A stretch of DNA of 62,655 nucleotides, from positions 1-62,655 of the forward strand of contig JARGFH010000019.1 in assembly GCA_029210695.1 (NCBI GenBank). The letters run 5' to 3'. How positions within the stretch are numbered: the stretch's first letter is position 1; each line of letters begins with the position of its first letter. The notes beneath the pieces are model-generated. The model searched no databases, was not told the origin of the DNA, and was given only the letters and a program-made list of their open reading frames with translations. The stretch comes from Acidimicrobiia bacterium. Its GTDB lineage: Bacteria; Actinomycetota; Acidimicrobiia; Spongiisociales; JAHEDJ01. Shown piece after piece: positions 45,277 through 53,827 of this stretch. A program made the position numbers and the translations under genes.

Positions 45277-46073
45277 GTCCGGGTCTCAGCGAGGAAGTCG
45301 GTGATCTCAGCGGTCACCTGGCCTGGGAACTCGACGTGCGGGTAGTGGCCGGCATCGGGGACCACATGCACCTTGCCGCCGGTGTCTGCCGCTATCGACT
45401 CGCCCGTCGCCGCCGGATCTTTGAAGTGGGAATCGGCGCCACCCATGACGACCAGCGTGGGGACATCTACCCGGGCGATGCGTTCGGCCAAGCCGTTGCG
45501 GTGGGCCGTCAGGGTCTCCCGCACCGCCCTTCGCCGTCGGGGGTCGGCCATCATCTTGGCCAGCGCGGCTGCTTGCTCCCCGAGATCAGCTGGCGGTGCC
45601 GCCGGATGCCATTTACGGAACTGGCCGGACCACAGCCCTCCTGCGAACGGGCCGCGCAGCATCAGGCCGAGCGGGATGCGTTGCCAGATCGGAGCCGTCT
45701 CGAGGTGAGCGCTGATGAGGACCAGCCGGCCGATCAGGTCGGGGCGATCGGCCGCCGCCCACAACGCGGCGGCCGGGGAAAACGACGTTGCCACCACGGT
45801 GGCCGGACCTGCATCGAGGTGATCGAGGAGCGCAACCAGATCGCCTGCCGTCTCGACCACTCCATACCCCGGCCAGTCCGCCGATGAGTCGCCGTGCCCG
45901 CGCAAGTCCATGGTTACTACGCGGGCGCCGCCCGCCACAAGGTCGGGTGCCACCAACCGGTACTCGTGGCGAACGTCGCCGGCGCCGGGAAGCATCACCA
46001 CCAGCGGGCCGCTTCCACCGCTGTCATCGAAGCCGATCGTGCCGCCGGCCAGGTCGAGCTGTTGCGTATTCAT
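45273..46073 (-). CDS. Alpha/beta-hydrolase fold enzyme
   Basis: 266 aa. The oxyanion region is VVMLPGAGDVRHEYR, the strand-4 block is MDLRGHGDS, and the C-terminal PDAGHYPHVEFPGQV carries the catalytic His. The nucleophile elbow reads VVATSFSPAAAL (S-F-S), not the usual G-x-S-x-G. The ATG at 46073 has GGGAG upstream. It is the first gene of the TetR operon, so its substrate may be the ligand that relieves repression. Confidence 0.87.
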   Translation of the reverse strand: MNTQQLDLAGGTIGFDDSGGSGPLVVMLPGAGDVRHEYRLVAPDLVAGGARVVTMDLRGHGDSSADWPGYGVVETAGDLVALLDHLDAGPATVVATSFSPAAALWAAADRPDLIGRLVLISAHLETAPIWQRIPLGLMLRGPFAGGLWSGQFRKWHPAAPPADLGEQAAALAKMMADPRRRRAVRETLTAHRNGLAERIARVDVPTLVVMGGADSHFKDPAATGESIAADTGGKVHVVPDAGHYPHVEFPGQVTAEITDFLAETRT

Positions 46074-46092
46074 GTCTACTCCCGTACTCAAC

Positions 46093-46138
46093 TAATGAGT
46101 GTAGTCAATACACTAATGACGTTAGTTAGGCATGTCAA
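46093..46138 (-). promoter_or_regulatory. Promoter and TetR-type operator of the hydrolase/TetR operon
   Basis: On the minus strand a perfect -35 TTGACA (46138-46133) is followed after 17 bp by TAGTGT (46115-46110). Overlapping the -10 is an imperfect dyad: TACACTAATGA (46109-46119) and TAATGAGTGTA (46093-46103), matching at 9 of 11 positions around a 5-bp centre. A second small dyad is ACTAA-TGACG-TTAGT. The arrangement is that of an autoregulated TetR promoter. Confidence 0.55.
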
Positions 46139-46648
46139 GGGAGACGGTCGCCGACCGCGGCGGTTCCGTTCCATCGAGGTGACCACGCCTTGAGCGCTTC
46201 GACAGAGGAGCGTCCATTGGCACCGGACGTTCTCCATCAGAAGCGTCTCTGAGAAGTAGTTGAAGAACTTGAACGGAACTCGTTTGAGTTTCAGCCAATC
46301 CCGAAAGGCGGTGCTGTTGTGGAACGGTCCGGTTGTGAAGCTCTCGCGGAGCAGTACGAGCAACAGAGGTATCTGGCGGCCGGGCGGGATGGCGGTAAGC
46401 AGGCTGCGACCGAACCTCGCCGACGTGGGGGAGTGCTGCCCTCGACCCGGTTGCCCGATGGTCAGGGTTCCGATTCGTTGCCCGTTCACTCAGTCGAGGG
46501 CTTCGGCGAGGGTCGGGAACGACGTTTCCAGCAACCTGGCGAACAGACGGGGCACGTTGTCGGTATCGAAGGAGAATCAGTATTCGTAGTCGTCGCCCTG
46601 GCCGCTCAACACCTGTCCTTCGAGGGTGAGACGCCCATGGCGAGGCCT
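46139..46648. other. 510-bp spacer with a short relic
   Basis: No intact gene is visible. The minus strand near 46492-46570 reads DTDNVPRLFARLLE followed by TSFPTLAEALD and a stop, in a frame interrupted upstream by TGA. The 28-bp core at 46496-46523 recurs at 37007-37034. This looks like a decayed coding fragment. The remainder shows no structure I can interpret. Confidence 0.35.
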
Positions 46649-48433
46649 TCAGCGATGCGCAGGTTCGGTCGCCGCCGGGAGCGTCAGGTCGAAACTCGAG
46701 AGCGAACCGGAGCGGACGTAGCGAAGCTCACCGCCCATCAAGACGGCCAGCTGGCGGGCCACCGTGAGCCCCAGTCCGACCGATCCCGGCACGCCGTTGG
46801 CAATGTGGGCACGGTGGTAGGGCTCGAAGATGGCTTCTCGCTGATCGGCGGGAACACCCGCCCCATCATCTTTGACGGACAGCGCCAGGTAGCCGTCGGC
46901 GACTTTGCTGTGCAGAGTGACCTGGGAACCCCCGTAGCGGAGGGCGTTGGTGACGAGATTCCGGATGATCTGGCGGAACCGGAGCGGGTCGGCGATCACC
47001 CACCCTTCCAGCTGCTCGAGGTCGATCTCGTGCGGGGTTTCGTTCGTGCTGACGGCCCGGAGGGCCGATTCGACTTCGACGCGGATGTCCATGGGCTCTA
47101 CCTTGACGGTCAGACTCCCGATGTCGGCCCGGGCGGCCACCAACAGGTCCTCGACGATGTTGGCGAGCTCCCGGCTCTCCGAAGCGATGTATCCGACCAG
47201 CTCGAGGCGCTCGTCGGAGGGGAGCCGGCCCCACTCCTCTAAGAGGACTTCTGCACTTCCGTACACTGCGGTCAGCGGTGTCCGCAGTTCGTGACTTACG
47301 CTGGCCAGGAACTCGTCCTTCGACCTGACCAGACTGGCCATTTGGTCCTCGACCAGCTTGCGGGCCGTGATGTCGGTTACGGCAACCAGCACCTTGGATA
47401 GGTCCAAACGACCGCCGATTCGACTCGCCGACCACTGGAAGATGGCGTCGAGCCGGTTGTTCTGCAAGGTAGCTCCGGTCAACTCCATCAGCACCGAGTC
47501 CCTGTCCTCCCAGATGGCGATGAGTTGCTCCATCATCGAGTTGAGCGTTTCTTCGGTGAATACTTGCGGGTTGAGCGGGCCCAGTAGCTGGCTCGGATGG
47601 TCTGCTTCGAGCATGTCGAGCACTGCCGGGTTGACATCTTTGACGATGACGAGGCTGATCGCCTCGCGTAACTTGGTCCGGTTGGATTCGAGGTAGCTGC
47701 GTATGTCTGTGACTCCGGCGGTTCGCAGCTCATCGAGCCAGCGCCCGACGGCGCTGAAATCTTCCTCGTATACGGCGATCGGCAGCGCATGGAACAGGGT
47801 GTGGTAGTGCTGTTCGGTGCGGTGGATCGCCTCGAGGGCCTCGCGCCGTTCGGTGAGGTCGCTGAACAGGAGGACGGCTCGTTCGGCTCCGTTCCCCGTT
47901 CTGATCGGGTTGACGACACACGCCACCGGCACCACTTGCCCATCGGCGGCGAGGAGGAGTGCCGTGTCGTCCGAGAAGTGTTCGCCCCTGGCGATCGCCT
48001 TCAGCACGTCACCGGGCGTGACGTGTTCCGCCGGGTGGTCGGGAAGGAACCTGAACCTGGACAGAATCCTGGTTCCTCGCATGTCTGCGGGGGTCAGCCC
48101 CAATAGCCTGGCAGCTGACGGGTTGGCGAAGGCCACCCGGCCCTCGGAATCGAGGGTGCACAACCCGTCGCTGAGTGAGTCCACCACCGCCCGCAGGCGG
48201 GTCTCCTGCTCCTGTTCGCGCGCTTCGCTGCTCCGTTTCAACTCCTCGTAGAGGTCTCGCATCTCCTGAGAGGAGATCTGGAGCGACCGTTCAAGCAAGT
48301 AGCGGTTCTGTTCGGCGTCCTCGTAGGACCGCTCGACTCGCTCGAGCAGGCTCCTCCACGCCATGGGGTCTCCGGGAGGGGCGTCTTCGGTGAGCCCCAG
48401 ACGACGAAGCTGGCGAGCGAGAAGAGGGTTCAA
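46649..48433 (-). CDS. Cytosolic PAS sensor histidine kinase
   Basis: 594 aa, no membrane segment. An N-terminal coiled coil (YEDAEQNRYLLERSLQISSQEMRDL) leads into PAS 1 (RLRAVVDSLSDGLCTLDSEGRVAFANP) and a divergent PAS 2 (HTLFHALPIAVYEEDFSAV). HisKA follows with SHELRTPL, then HATPase with NLVTNALRYGG, DDGAGVP and GSVGLGLTVA. It overlaps the FIST gene upstream by four bases, so FIST probably supplies the sensory input. The catalytic core is a close paralogue of the kinase at 12558. No response regulator is adjacent. Confidence 0.9.
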   Translation of the reverse strand: MNPLLARQLRRLGLTEDAPPGDPMAWRSLLERVERSYEDAEQNRYLLERSLQISSQEMRDLYEELKRSSEAREQEQETRLRAVVDSLSDGLCTLDSEGRVAFANPSAARLLGLTPADMRGTRILSRFRFLPDHPAEHVTPGDVLKAIARGEHFSDDTALLLAADGQVVPVACVVNPIRTGNGAERAVLLFSDLTERREALEAIHRTEQHYHTLFHALPIAVYEEDFSAVGRWLDELRTAGVTDIRSYLESNRTKLREAISLVIVKDVNPAVLDMLEADHPSQLLGPLNPQVFTEETLNSMMEQLIAIWEDRDSVLMELTGATLQNNRLDAIFQWSASRIGGRLDLSKVLVAVTDITARKLVEDQMASLVRSKDEFLASVSHELRTPLTAVYGSAEVLLEEWGRLPSDERLELVGYIASESRELANIVEDLLVAARADIGSLTVKVEPMDIRVEVESALRAVSTNETPHEIDLEQLEGWVIADPLRFRQIIRNLVTNALRYGGSQVTLHSKVADGYLALSVKDDGAGVPADQREAIFEPYHRAHIANGVPGSVGLGLTVARQLAVLMGGELRYVRSGSLSSFDLTLPAATEPAHR

Positions 48434-49566
48434 ATGTCCTCGCTTATGGTGGTGAGGGTCATGGTCTGGTTGTGGAGTTGGCAGGTTCCGTCCGAGTAGG
48501 GAGAAATCTCCCCGTAGGAGTAGAAGCCGAGTTGGTGGCTGCCTGCGGGAAGCCCCTCGAGGGTCGCTTCAACCTCTTCTTCGGTCCGGTCGCCCAACAC
48601 GAGTCGACGGCCTACACAGCTGATGGCGATTGACAGAACCGGTCCGGTGGTGCCGTTGCCGGCCTGATGGGCCGCCTGTTCGGCGCCCCCAATGAGCCGG
48701 TCGAAGTTGGCTTGCATCAGCTGGGCTCGCTTGCCCATCGGGACGTCTCCGGCGAACGTCAGCGACTGCTGCCGTTCGTCCACAGCCAGGATTGTTCGCA
48801 CGAGGTAGCGGCCGTCCGGATCCTGGCGAACTGCCAGCGGGAACAGCAGGCCGGTTGCCGGCAGGCCTTCCGCAAGGTCGCCCAGGTACTGCTTGTAGAG
48901 CTCCAGGGCGGGCCGGCCGTCGAGCTCGTAGAGCACGCTCCCTTCCGATCGTGTGATGATCCGCTCGGGGCCGAAGATGTCCCAACCTCCCTGCGAACCG
49001 TGGCGGAATCGAATCGAATCCCCGTAGAATCCGACCGCAGTCACCCGCTGTTCGACCGGTGCGCCGTCGACCAGCACCCAGGTTCGTTCGAATCGATCGC
49101 CGTCGGCGGCCAGGCCGCCGGTGACGGGGGTTCCCTTTGGCAGCCGGCTGGTGATGCCCCTCACGAGTTCGGATCCGTTCACGTGTAGTCCGTCGGACAG
49201 GACCAGGACCGCGGTGAGATCCGGTCCTTCGAGCTGGGCGGCCAGCGACTCTCCGGCCCTGAACGAATCCTCCCCCGATTCGCAATCCGCCACCGCCATC
49301 CGCACCCGGGCGGAGCCGAACTCCACGACGGCCACGGACAGCGAACCGTCCCGGACCCGTGCCCCGGAGATCTCGCCGGCAGTCGAGCAGCCGGCGATGA
49401 CGGCCCCGGGCATGGCAGAGCGGAGTTCGACCAGGGGACCGGGATCATGGCGATAGGTGTCGGCTGCGCCGAAGGCAAGAACCAGCGTGCGCTCCGGATT
49501 GGACACCGTCGGCAATGGACGGGTCCACCCTTGACTCAAGTCGTGTTCGGTGCAGTAGACATCCAC
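48430..49566 (-). CDS. FIST N- and C-domain sensory protein
   Basis: 378 aa. The FIST N-domain (LVLAFGAADTYRHDPGPLVELRSAMPGAVIAGCSTAGEISG, VLVLSDGLHVNGSELVRGI, TPVTGGLAADGDRF) is followed by the FIST C-domain (ALELYKQYLGDLAEGLPATGLLFPLAV...FYSYGEISPY). FIST modules are predicted small-ligand sensors, perhaps of amino acids. As a separate protein coupled by ATGA to a histidine kinase it forms a two-gene sensor unit. Confidence 0.9.
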   Translation of the reverse strand: MDVYCTEHDLSQGWTRPLPTVSNPERTLVLAFGAADTYRHDPGPLVELRSAMPGAVIAGCSTAGEISGARVRDGSLSVAVVEFGSARVRMAVADCESGEDSFRAGESLAAQLEGPDLTAVLVLSDGLHVNGSELVRGITSRLPKGTPVTGGLAADGDRFERTWVLVDGAPVEQRVTAVGFYGDSIRFRHGSQGGWDIFGPERIITRSEGSVLYELDGRPALELYKQYLGDLAEGLPATGLLFPLAVRQDPDGRYLVRTILAVDERQQSLTFAGDVPMGKRAQLMQANFDRLIGGAEQAAHQAGNGTTGPVLSIAISCVGRRLVLGDRTEEEVEATLEGLPAGSHQLGFYSYGEISPYSDGTCQLHNQTMTLTTISEDI

Positions 49567-49751
49567 CGGCGCTCCCTGGTTGTTCTTCTAGCTAGTCGAC
49601 AGTATTCCCGGTCCGCCTTAGGAGATTGCTCACGCCCGGGTGAATGCCGGCTGCCGTTCGGGGCCTACTGCAGAAGCGATCAACAGTCGTCGAGCCGCGG
49701 CTGGGGAGGAACAGGCGCTTGCGCGCGGCTGGTGGAGCTTCCTCGGCCGGA

Positions 49752-51140
49752 TCAACGCTCGATTGTCATCACATACCCACCCGGGCCGTAGAACTCATCA
49801 ACCACCACGAGGAAGTAGGTGGCGTCGGTGTCGGCTCTGAAGCTCAGCCGGGCGTCGGTGCCGAACAGGCCGCCTCCCGAGCTGTCGTCCCGGCCGAGGA
49901 AGTCGGCCTCATTGCCCTCCAGGTCGATGATGATTTCCGGATCCATCAATACGGCACTCACCGTCACGGTGATCCGGTCTCCGGCCGACAAGTCGATGCG
50001 ATAGGTATCGATATCACCGGGATAGTCGGCGTACCCAACGACGGTCTGGCCCGGCACAACGACCGTCTCGTCGTCGGGGTCGGACAGCGGCCGCAACGGA
50101 AGGTTGCTCGTCAGCGTCACGTCGATCGGTACGGGTGCGAAGGAGTCGAGGGTCAGGAAGTATGGGCCGTCGAACGGTGCTACCACGGTCAGCGATTCTG
50201 TTCCAGTTTCGCCTTCGTCGGCCTCCCCTTCCAGGAACCCGTCGAAGGCGGTGAGCGCCACGTATACGTCACCATCGCTGGTGGCCTCTACCTGCAGTTC
50301 TTCGCCCGCCAGCATGTCCACCACCCATGTCTTCTCAACGAAGTAATGTTCAATCGGCCCGGTATAGCTGAGCTCGCCGGGCCCACCGGGGAAGGACCGG
50401 TCGGCGATACCGTCGGTGTCGCGGCCGGCCAGCATGTCGGCCAGCCTCTCCCGTACGTCGGCCGCAGATGCGGCTAGAGCGAAACCTTCCGATCCGAGGC
50501 CGGAGATGCCGATCACCGTTCCGTTGTCGTCGACCAGGGCACCGCCGCTCTGGCCGCCGGCGATCACCGCGTCGGTCTGCAGAAACTCGAGACCAAGCGC
50601 ATCGATTGTCCGCACCCGGGACAGGATCCCCCTCGTCAGGGTCGGCTGCGGATATTCCTCGACCTCACCGGGATAACCGATCAGATACAGCTCGCCGCCC
50701 ACTGCCAGCCCGTCCGGGTCGCCGAGCGTGACCGGTTCGGGCAGCCGCGGTGCGGCCCGGCTCACATCCACGATGGCCAGATCGGCGATCTCGTCGATGT
50801 GGGTGACGTCGGCATCGAGGAGTTCCGTCCCGTCCGGAAAAACCACCCTCACGTCGTCGTAGGGCCAGACCACATGAGCGTTGGTCACCAGATGCCACTC
50901 GTCGAACAGCACCCCCGAACCTGAACCCAGGTCGGTTTCGATGTACGCCAGGGCCGGCGACACAGTCTCGAAGACCTCCTGTGGGCTCAAAGCAGCCGAA
51001 ACGGTTGAGGTAGTGGTCGAGGTGGGGGGTACAGTTGTAGAGGGCCGGCGAACGATCGAAGTCGATACCGACGGCCCGCTGCAGGCCGCCAGTAACACCA
51101 TCATCCCGATCGCAAGCGCTCTTCTCACCGTCGTGTCCAT
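49752..51140 (-). CDS. Exported trypsin-like serine protease with PPC-like domains
   Basis: 462 aa lipoprotein: signal peptide and lipobox LAAC with Cys20, then a Thr/Ser-rich linker. The protease has its triad in NAHVVW (His), ADLAIVDV (Asp) and GGQSGGALVDD (Ser). There is no PDZ domain. Two beta-sandwich segments of pre-peptidase C-terminal (PPC) type follow (HYFVEKTWVVDMLAGEELQV and GDIDTYRIDLSAGDRITVTV). The start at 51140 gives a textbook signal peptide; longer starts do not. It probably acts in the cell envelope. Confidence 0.87.
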   Translation of the reverse strand: MDTTVRRALAIGMMVLLAACSGPSVSTSIVRRPSTTVPPTSTTTSTVSAALSPQEVFETVSPALAYIETDLGSGSGVLFDEWHLVTNAHVVWPYDDVRVVFPDGTELLDADVTHIDEIADLAIVDVSRAAPRLPEPVTLGDPDGLAVGGELYLIGYPGEVEEYPQPTLTRGILSRVRTIDALGLEFLQTDAVIAGGQSGGALVDDNGTVIGISGLGSEGFALAASAADVRERLADMLAGRDTDGIADRSFPGGPGELSYTGPIEHYFVEKTWVVDMLAGEELQVEATSDGDVYVALTAFDGFLEGEADEGETGTESLTVVAPFDGPYFLTLDSFAPVPIDVTLTSNLPLRPLSDPDDETVVVPGQTVVGYADYPGDIDTYRIDLSAGDRITVTVSAVLMDPEIIIDLEGNEADFLGRDDSSGGGLFGTDARLSFRADTDATYFLVVVDEFYGPGGYVMTIER

Positions 51141-51267
51141 CTCCGGGTCCTTGGTTGACATCGGCCGGAGGCCGTCGTGTCTGAAGCAGCACACTATCCC
51201 GCCTGCGCCACGATCACGAGGGCTCGTTCGAGAGATCAAGAAGGACTGCGGGGGCCCGAACAGCTGA

Positions 51268-51440
51268 TTGCCGCCGAGTCCTGGGTGCCGGCAGCAACCG
51301 ATTGTCCTTGAGGTAGGTGGCCCCTCGCAGCAGGGTGGTGGTCACCTCTCGGTCGGTGGTCAGCAGGATCGTCTCGTAGATCTGCACCTGCCCTGGATCG
51401 GCGACGGTGTCGTAGTGGGGTTCGGGGGCCTGATTCCAGG
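51268..51440 (-). pseudogene. Fragment of an unidentified enzyme
   Basis: The minus strand reads NQAPEPHYDTVADPGQVQI, then YETILLTTDREVTTTLLRG and ATYLKDNRLLPA, a conserved-looking segment without start or C-terminus. It reminds me of a region found in multihaem-cytochrome-associated proteins, with low certainty. It abuts the duplicated 165-bp block at 51441, so the junction is another rearrangement scar. Confidence 0.35.
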
Positions 51441-51447
51441 CTCTCAC

Positions 51448-52461
51448 TCAACTGCTGCGCAACCACCGATGGGCCGCAGAGATCGAAGCTACGCAATGTG
51501 CCGTCGAGAAGACGCGGTAGGGGTCCGGTGCCACCAGACCCGGCGCGATCGGGGCCGCTTCGTGAACCGTCCGGCTGGTGACTCGCAGGCACGGGTCACA
51601 CCACCAGGAACCGTCCGTCAGTTGCTGGGCGAGGAGTCGCGTTACCCCGCGTTCGATCTGGTTTCGATCCACGATTCCGACCGCGGCGGCGAGAGCAAAC
51701 GCGGACTGGGGTGCTGAATGGGACTTCGCAAGCTCCTCCTCCGCTCGATGAGCAGGAGGTGGATCCGGCTCGATCTGGCGGTCCATCCACAGGCTGTATC
51801 CATACCCCGGCCACCAATACGAGGGGCGCTCCCATCGACGAGCGAACCGCTCCAGCCATTCGAGACATTTCCGGTACGGCGCCTCATCGCCCATCCGGCG
51901 GAAGTACCAGGCCGCCATCTGTGTCACGTCGGGGTGAGCGGCATGCCAGCCGGTCGTTTCGGCCGCGGCGTCGGTCACGTAGGTCGGGTAGGAGCCGTCC
52001 GACCGTTGACTGTCTTTCACCCACTCGTTGAGGAACCGTGGAGCCGACAACCCCTCGCTCTCGATCACCAGCAGCGCCTGGAGAGTCGAATCCAAGTCGC
52101 GACCGACTCTTCTGTTGTACCCCCAGCCCCCGTCGAGGGGTCCCACCTTCAGCAGATACTCCGCGGCCCGACTGCGGAGGTCGGCGAGTTCATCGACCCC
52201 CATCGTCACCAGCGCCACGTGCGCCGTGATCCACTCGACCGATGCTCCCGGCGTCAGCTGGAACCCACGGAGGCTGCCGTCGTCTCTCTGACACGACTGG
52301 AGGAATTCTGCTCCGAGCCGAACGGCCTCGGGCGCCACATCCGCCGACGGCACCGGCCAGGCAAGCGAATGACGTGGTGCCCGACTCCGCCAGGCCTGTA
52401 TCCGATCTGTCGAGGAGGCGAGGGCAAACCGGGCCATCCGCCACACCTCCGATGGAGTCAT
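51448..52461 (-). CDS. Terpenoid-cyclase/prenyltransferase-repeat protein
   Basis: 337 aa of alpha/alpha-barrel repeats with QW-like motifs: FLQSCQRDDGSLRGF, YLLKVGPLDGGWGYN, WVKDSQRSDGSYPTY, LLAQQLTDGSWWCDP. This is the fold of squalene-hopene cyclase beta domains and prenyltransferase beta subunits. It is about half the length of squalene-hopene cyclase, and I do not see a clear DxDD catalytic acid motif. The ATG overlaps the stop of the isoprenoid-synthase-like gene (ATGA). Its last 55 codons are duplicated at 43140-43304. Confidence 0.8.
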   Translation of the reverse strand: MTPSEVWRMARFALASSTDRIQAWRSRAPRHSLAWPVPSADVAPEAVRLGAEFLQSCQRDDGSLRGFQLTPGASVEWITAHVALVTMGVDELADLRSRAAEYLLKVGPLDGGWGYNRRVGRDLDSTLQALLVIESEGLSAPRFLNEWVKDSQRSDGSYPTYVTDAAAETTGWHAAHPDVTQMAAWYFRRMGDEAPYRKCLEWLERFARRWERPSYWWPGYGYSLWMDRQIEPDPPPAHRAEEELAKSHSAPQSAFALAAAVGIVDRNQIERGVTRLLAQQLTDGSWWCDPCLRVTSRTVHEAAPIAPGLVAPDPYRVFSTAHCVASISAAHRWLRSS

Positions 52462-53366
52462 CGCAGCAGCGCCTCGACGAAGCCCAAGGTGCGGGAGCGG
52501 GCAACGTGGTCGAGAGCCATCGCCTTGTGGATCGTGGCTTGCAGCTGCCGGCGCAGGTCGCTCCTGACCGGCCGGTGCGCCCGGCTGCTTGCCACCAGCT
52601 TCACCGCCTGGACCAGGTAGCACATCACATTCCAGCCCTGGGGGTTACCGAGGTATCTATTGGGCCGGAAACCGAGAAGGTCTTCGTCGAGATCCATCCA
52701 ATCGTCCCAGGCTGCCAGGAAACGACCGAGCGCCCGATGCATGTCGATGTGTGCTGGGTCGTTCGTGCCCATCAAACCGAGAAAGGCACTGGGCAGAGCC
52801 TTGGCCGGCATTGGGTCATCCGACTCTCCTACCTCGGAGCGATACATGGTCGACAGTAGATCGAGTGCCAGTGACATATGTCCCCGGTCGTTGCCCCATC
52901 GCCCGACGAACCCCGCCAGAGCCACGTGGAAGAGCTCGGTCACCGGTTCATGCTCGGACCCAACCGGCTCGAATCGCTGTCGCTCGGGATCATTCAACAC
53001 CCTCGCCAGATGAGGGGGCGCCAGCGATCCAACCAGGGCCGCCGATCGTTCGGGACCCCGGTCCAGCACCGAGTCGAAGACGGCGACCGCCAGATTGAAG
53101 GCCCCGGCGGCCGCATAGACCACGTCTTCGGTATCCGGTTCCGCAGTGATCCAGCAGGCCGCCGCACCCCACCCGGCAATCTGGCTGAGGCGCTTGGTGT
53201 CGCCCCGCTCCGGGACCGCCGCGGCAACTCGAGCAAGCAGCAGCTCGTCAAAGAGACGCTCGAAGGCGGGTGGTGGGGAGCACTCGGTGTCGACCGGCAC
53301 CACCCCGCGCAGCAATTCGAGTGTCTCCGAGCGTCCCGACCCGGAGACACCCAGTCTCCGACGCAA
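52458..53366 (-). CDS. Isoprenoid-synthase-fold protein
   Basis: 302 aa, all helical. Two acidic clusters in the right order for a class I isoprenoid synthase are visible: FDSVLDRGPE (DxxxD) near residue 97 and WDDWMDLDEDL near residue 220. The first is not a canonical DDxxD, so it may bind rather than synthesise a prenyl diphosphate. The TTG start lies 11 bp after the small gene upstream. Pairing with a cyclase-like protein suggests terpenoid or lipid chemistry. Confidence 0.65.
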   Translation of the reverse strand: MRRRLGVSGSGRSETLELLRGVVPVDTECSPPPAFERLFDELLLARVAAAVPERGDTKRLSQIAGWGAAACWITAEPDTEDVVYAAAGAFNLAVAVFDSVLDRGPERSAALVGSLAPPHLARVLNDPERQRFEPVGSEHEPVTELFHVALAGFVGRWGNDRGHMSLALDLLSTMYRSEVGESDDPMPAKALPSAFLGLMGTNDPAHIDMHRALGRFLAAWDDWMDLDEDLLGFRPNRYLGNPQGWNVMCYLVQAVKLVASSRAHRPVRSDLRRQLQATIHKAMALDHVARSRTLGFVEALLR

Positions 53367-53377
53367 CCATCGACCGG

Positions 53378-53827
53378 CTACCAGATGCCGCTATCCGAGA
53401 ATGCGCTCGAGGCCGAGACGTTGCCGTTCAGCGTCTGGCGCTCGATCCGGACCGACACCGTCGACTCCACGCTATCGATGTCGAGGATGGCCCCACCACC
53501 AACGTCGGTCACCGAGTCGGCCGGAAGGCTGACGGTCACACCCACCGCCCACTCCTTCAGTTCACAACTCGATGCATTGGTGCAGGTCTTCTCTCTCGTT
53601 CCGGTTCCGGGGCCGGTTCCGCTGTACACGTTGCGGATGAAGATCGAATCAGCATTGCGTCGCACCCAGTCCGTCTTCTTGTTTCCCCAGACGTTGGTGG
53701 TCTCCTCCCGGTGGTAGACCTTCACTTCGCAGCCGATGCTTGAATAGAACAAGAGGTTGGTCTTGAACGCTTCAATCTCGGCTTTCCATTGGCCATCGCC
53801 GCTCAGGACCGATATCTCACTTGGCAC
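53378..53827 (-). CDS. Small beta-rich protein overlapping the HET-C-like gene
   Basis: 149 aa from a GTG with AAGGGGG upstream; the start overlaps the 3' end of the HET-C-like gene by 11 bases. It begins PSEISVLSGDGQWKAEIEAFK, then alternating strands (CEVKVYHREETTNVWGNKK, WAVGVTVSLPADSVTD, STVSVRIERQTLNG), and has three Cys. There is no signal peptide. I do not recognise a family. The tight overlap suggests a partner or control protein of the HET-C-like product. Confidence 0.6.
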   Translation of the reverse strand: MPSEISVLSGDGQWKAEIEAFKTNLLFYSSIGCEVKVYHREETTNVWGNKKTDWVRRNADSIFIRNVYSGTGPGTGTREKTCTNASSCELKEWAVGVTVSLPADSVTDVGGGAILDIDSVESTVSVRIERQTLNGNVSASSAFSDSGIW

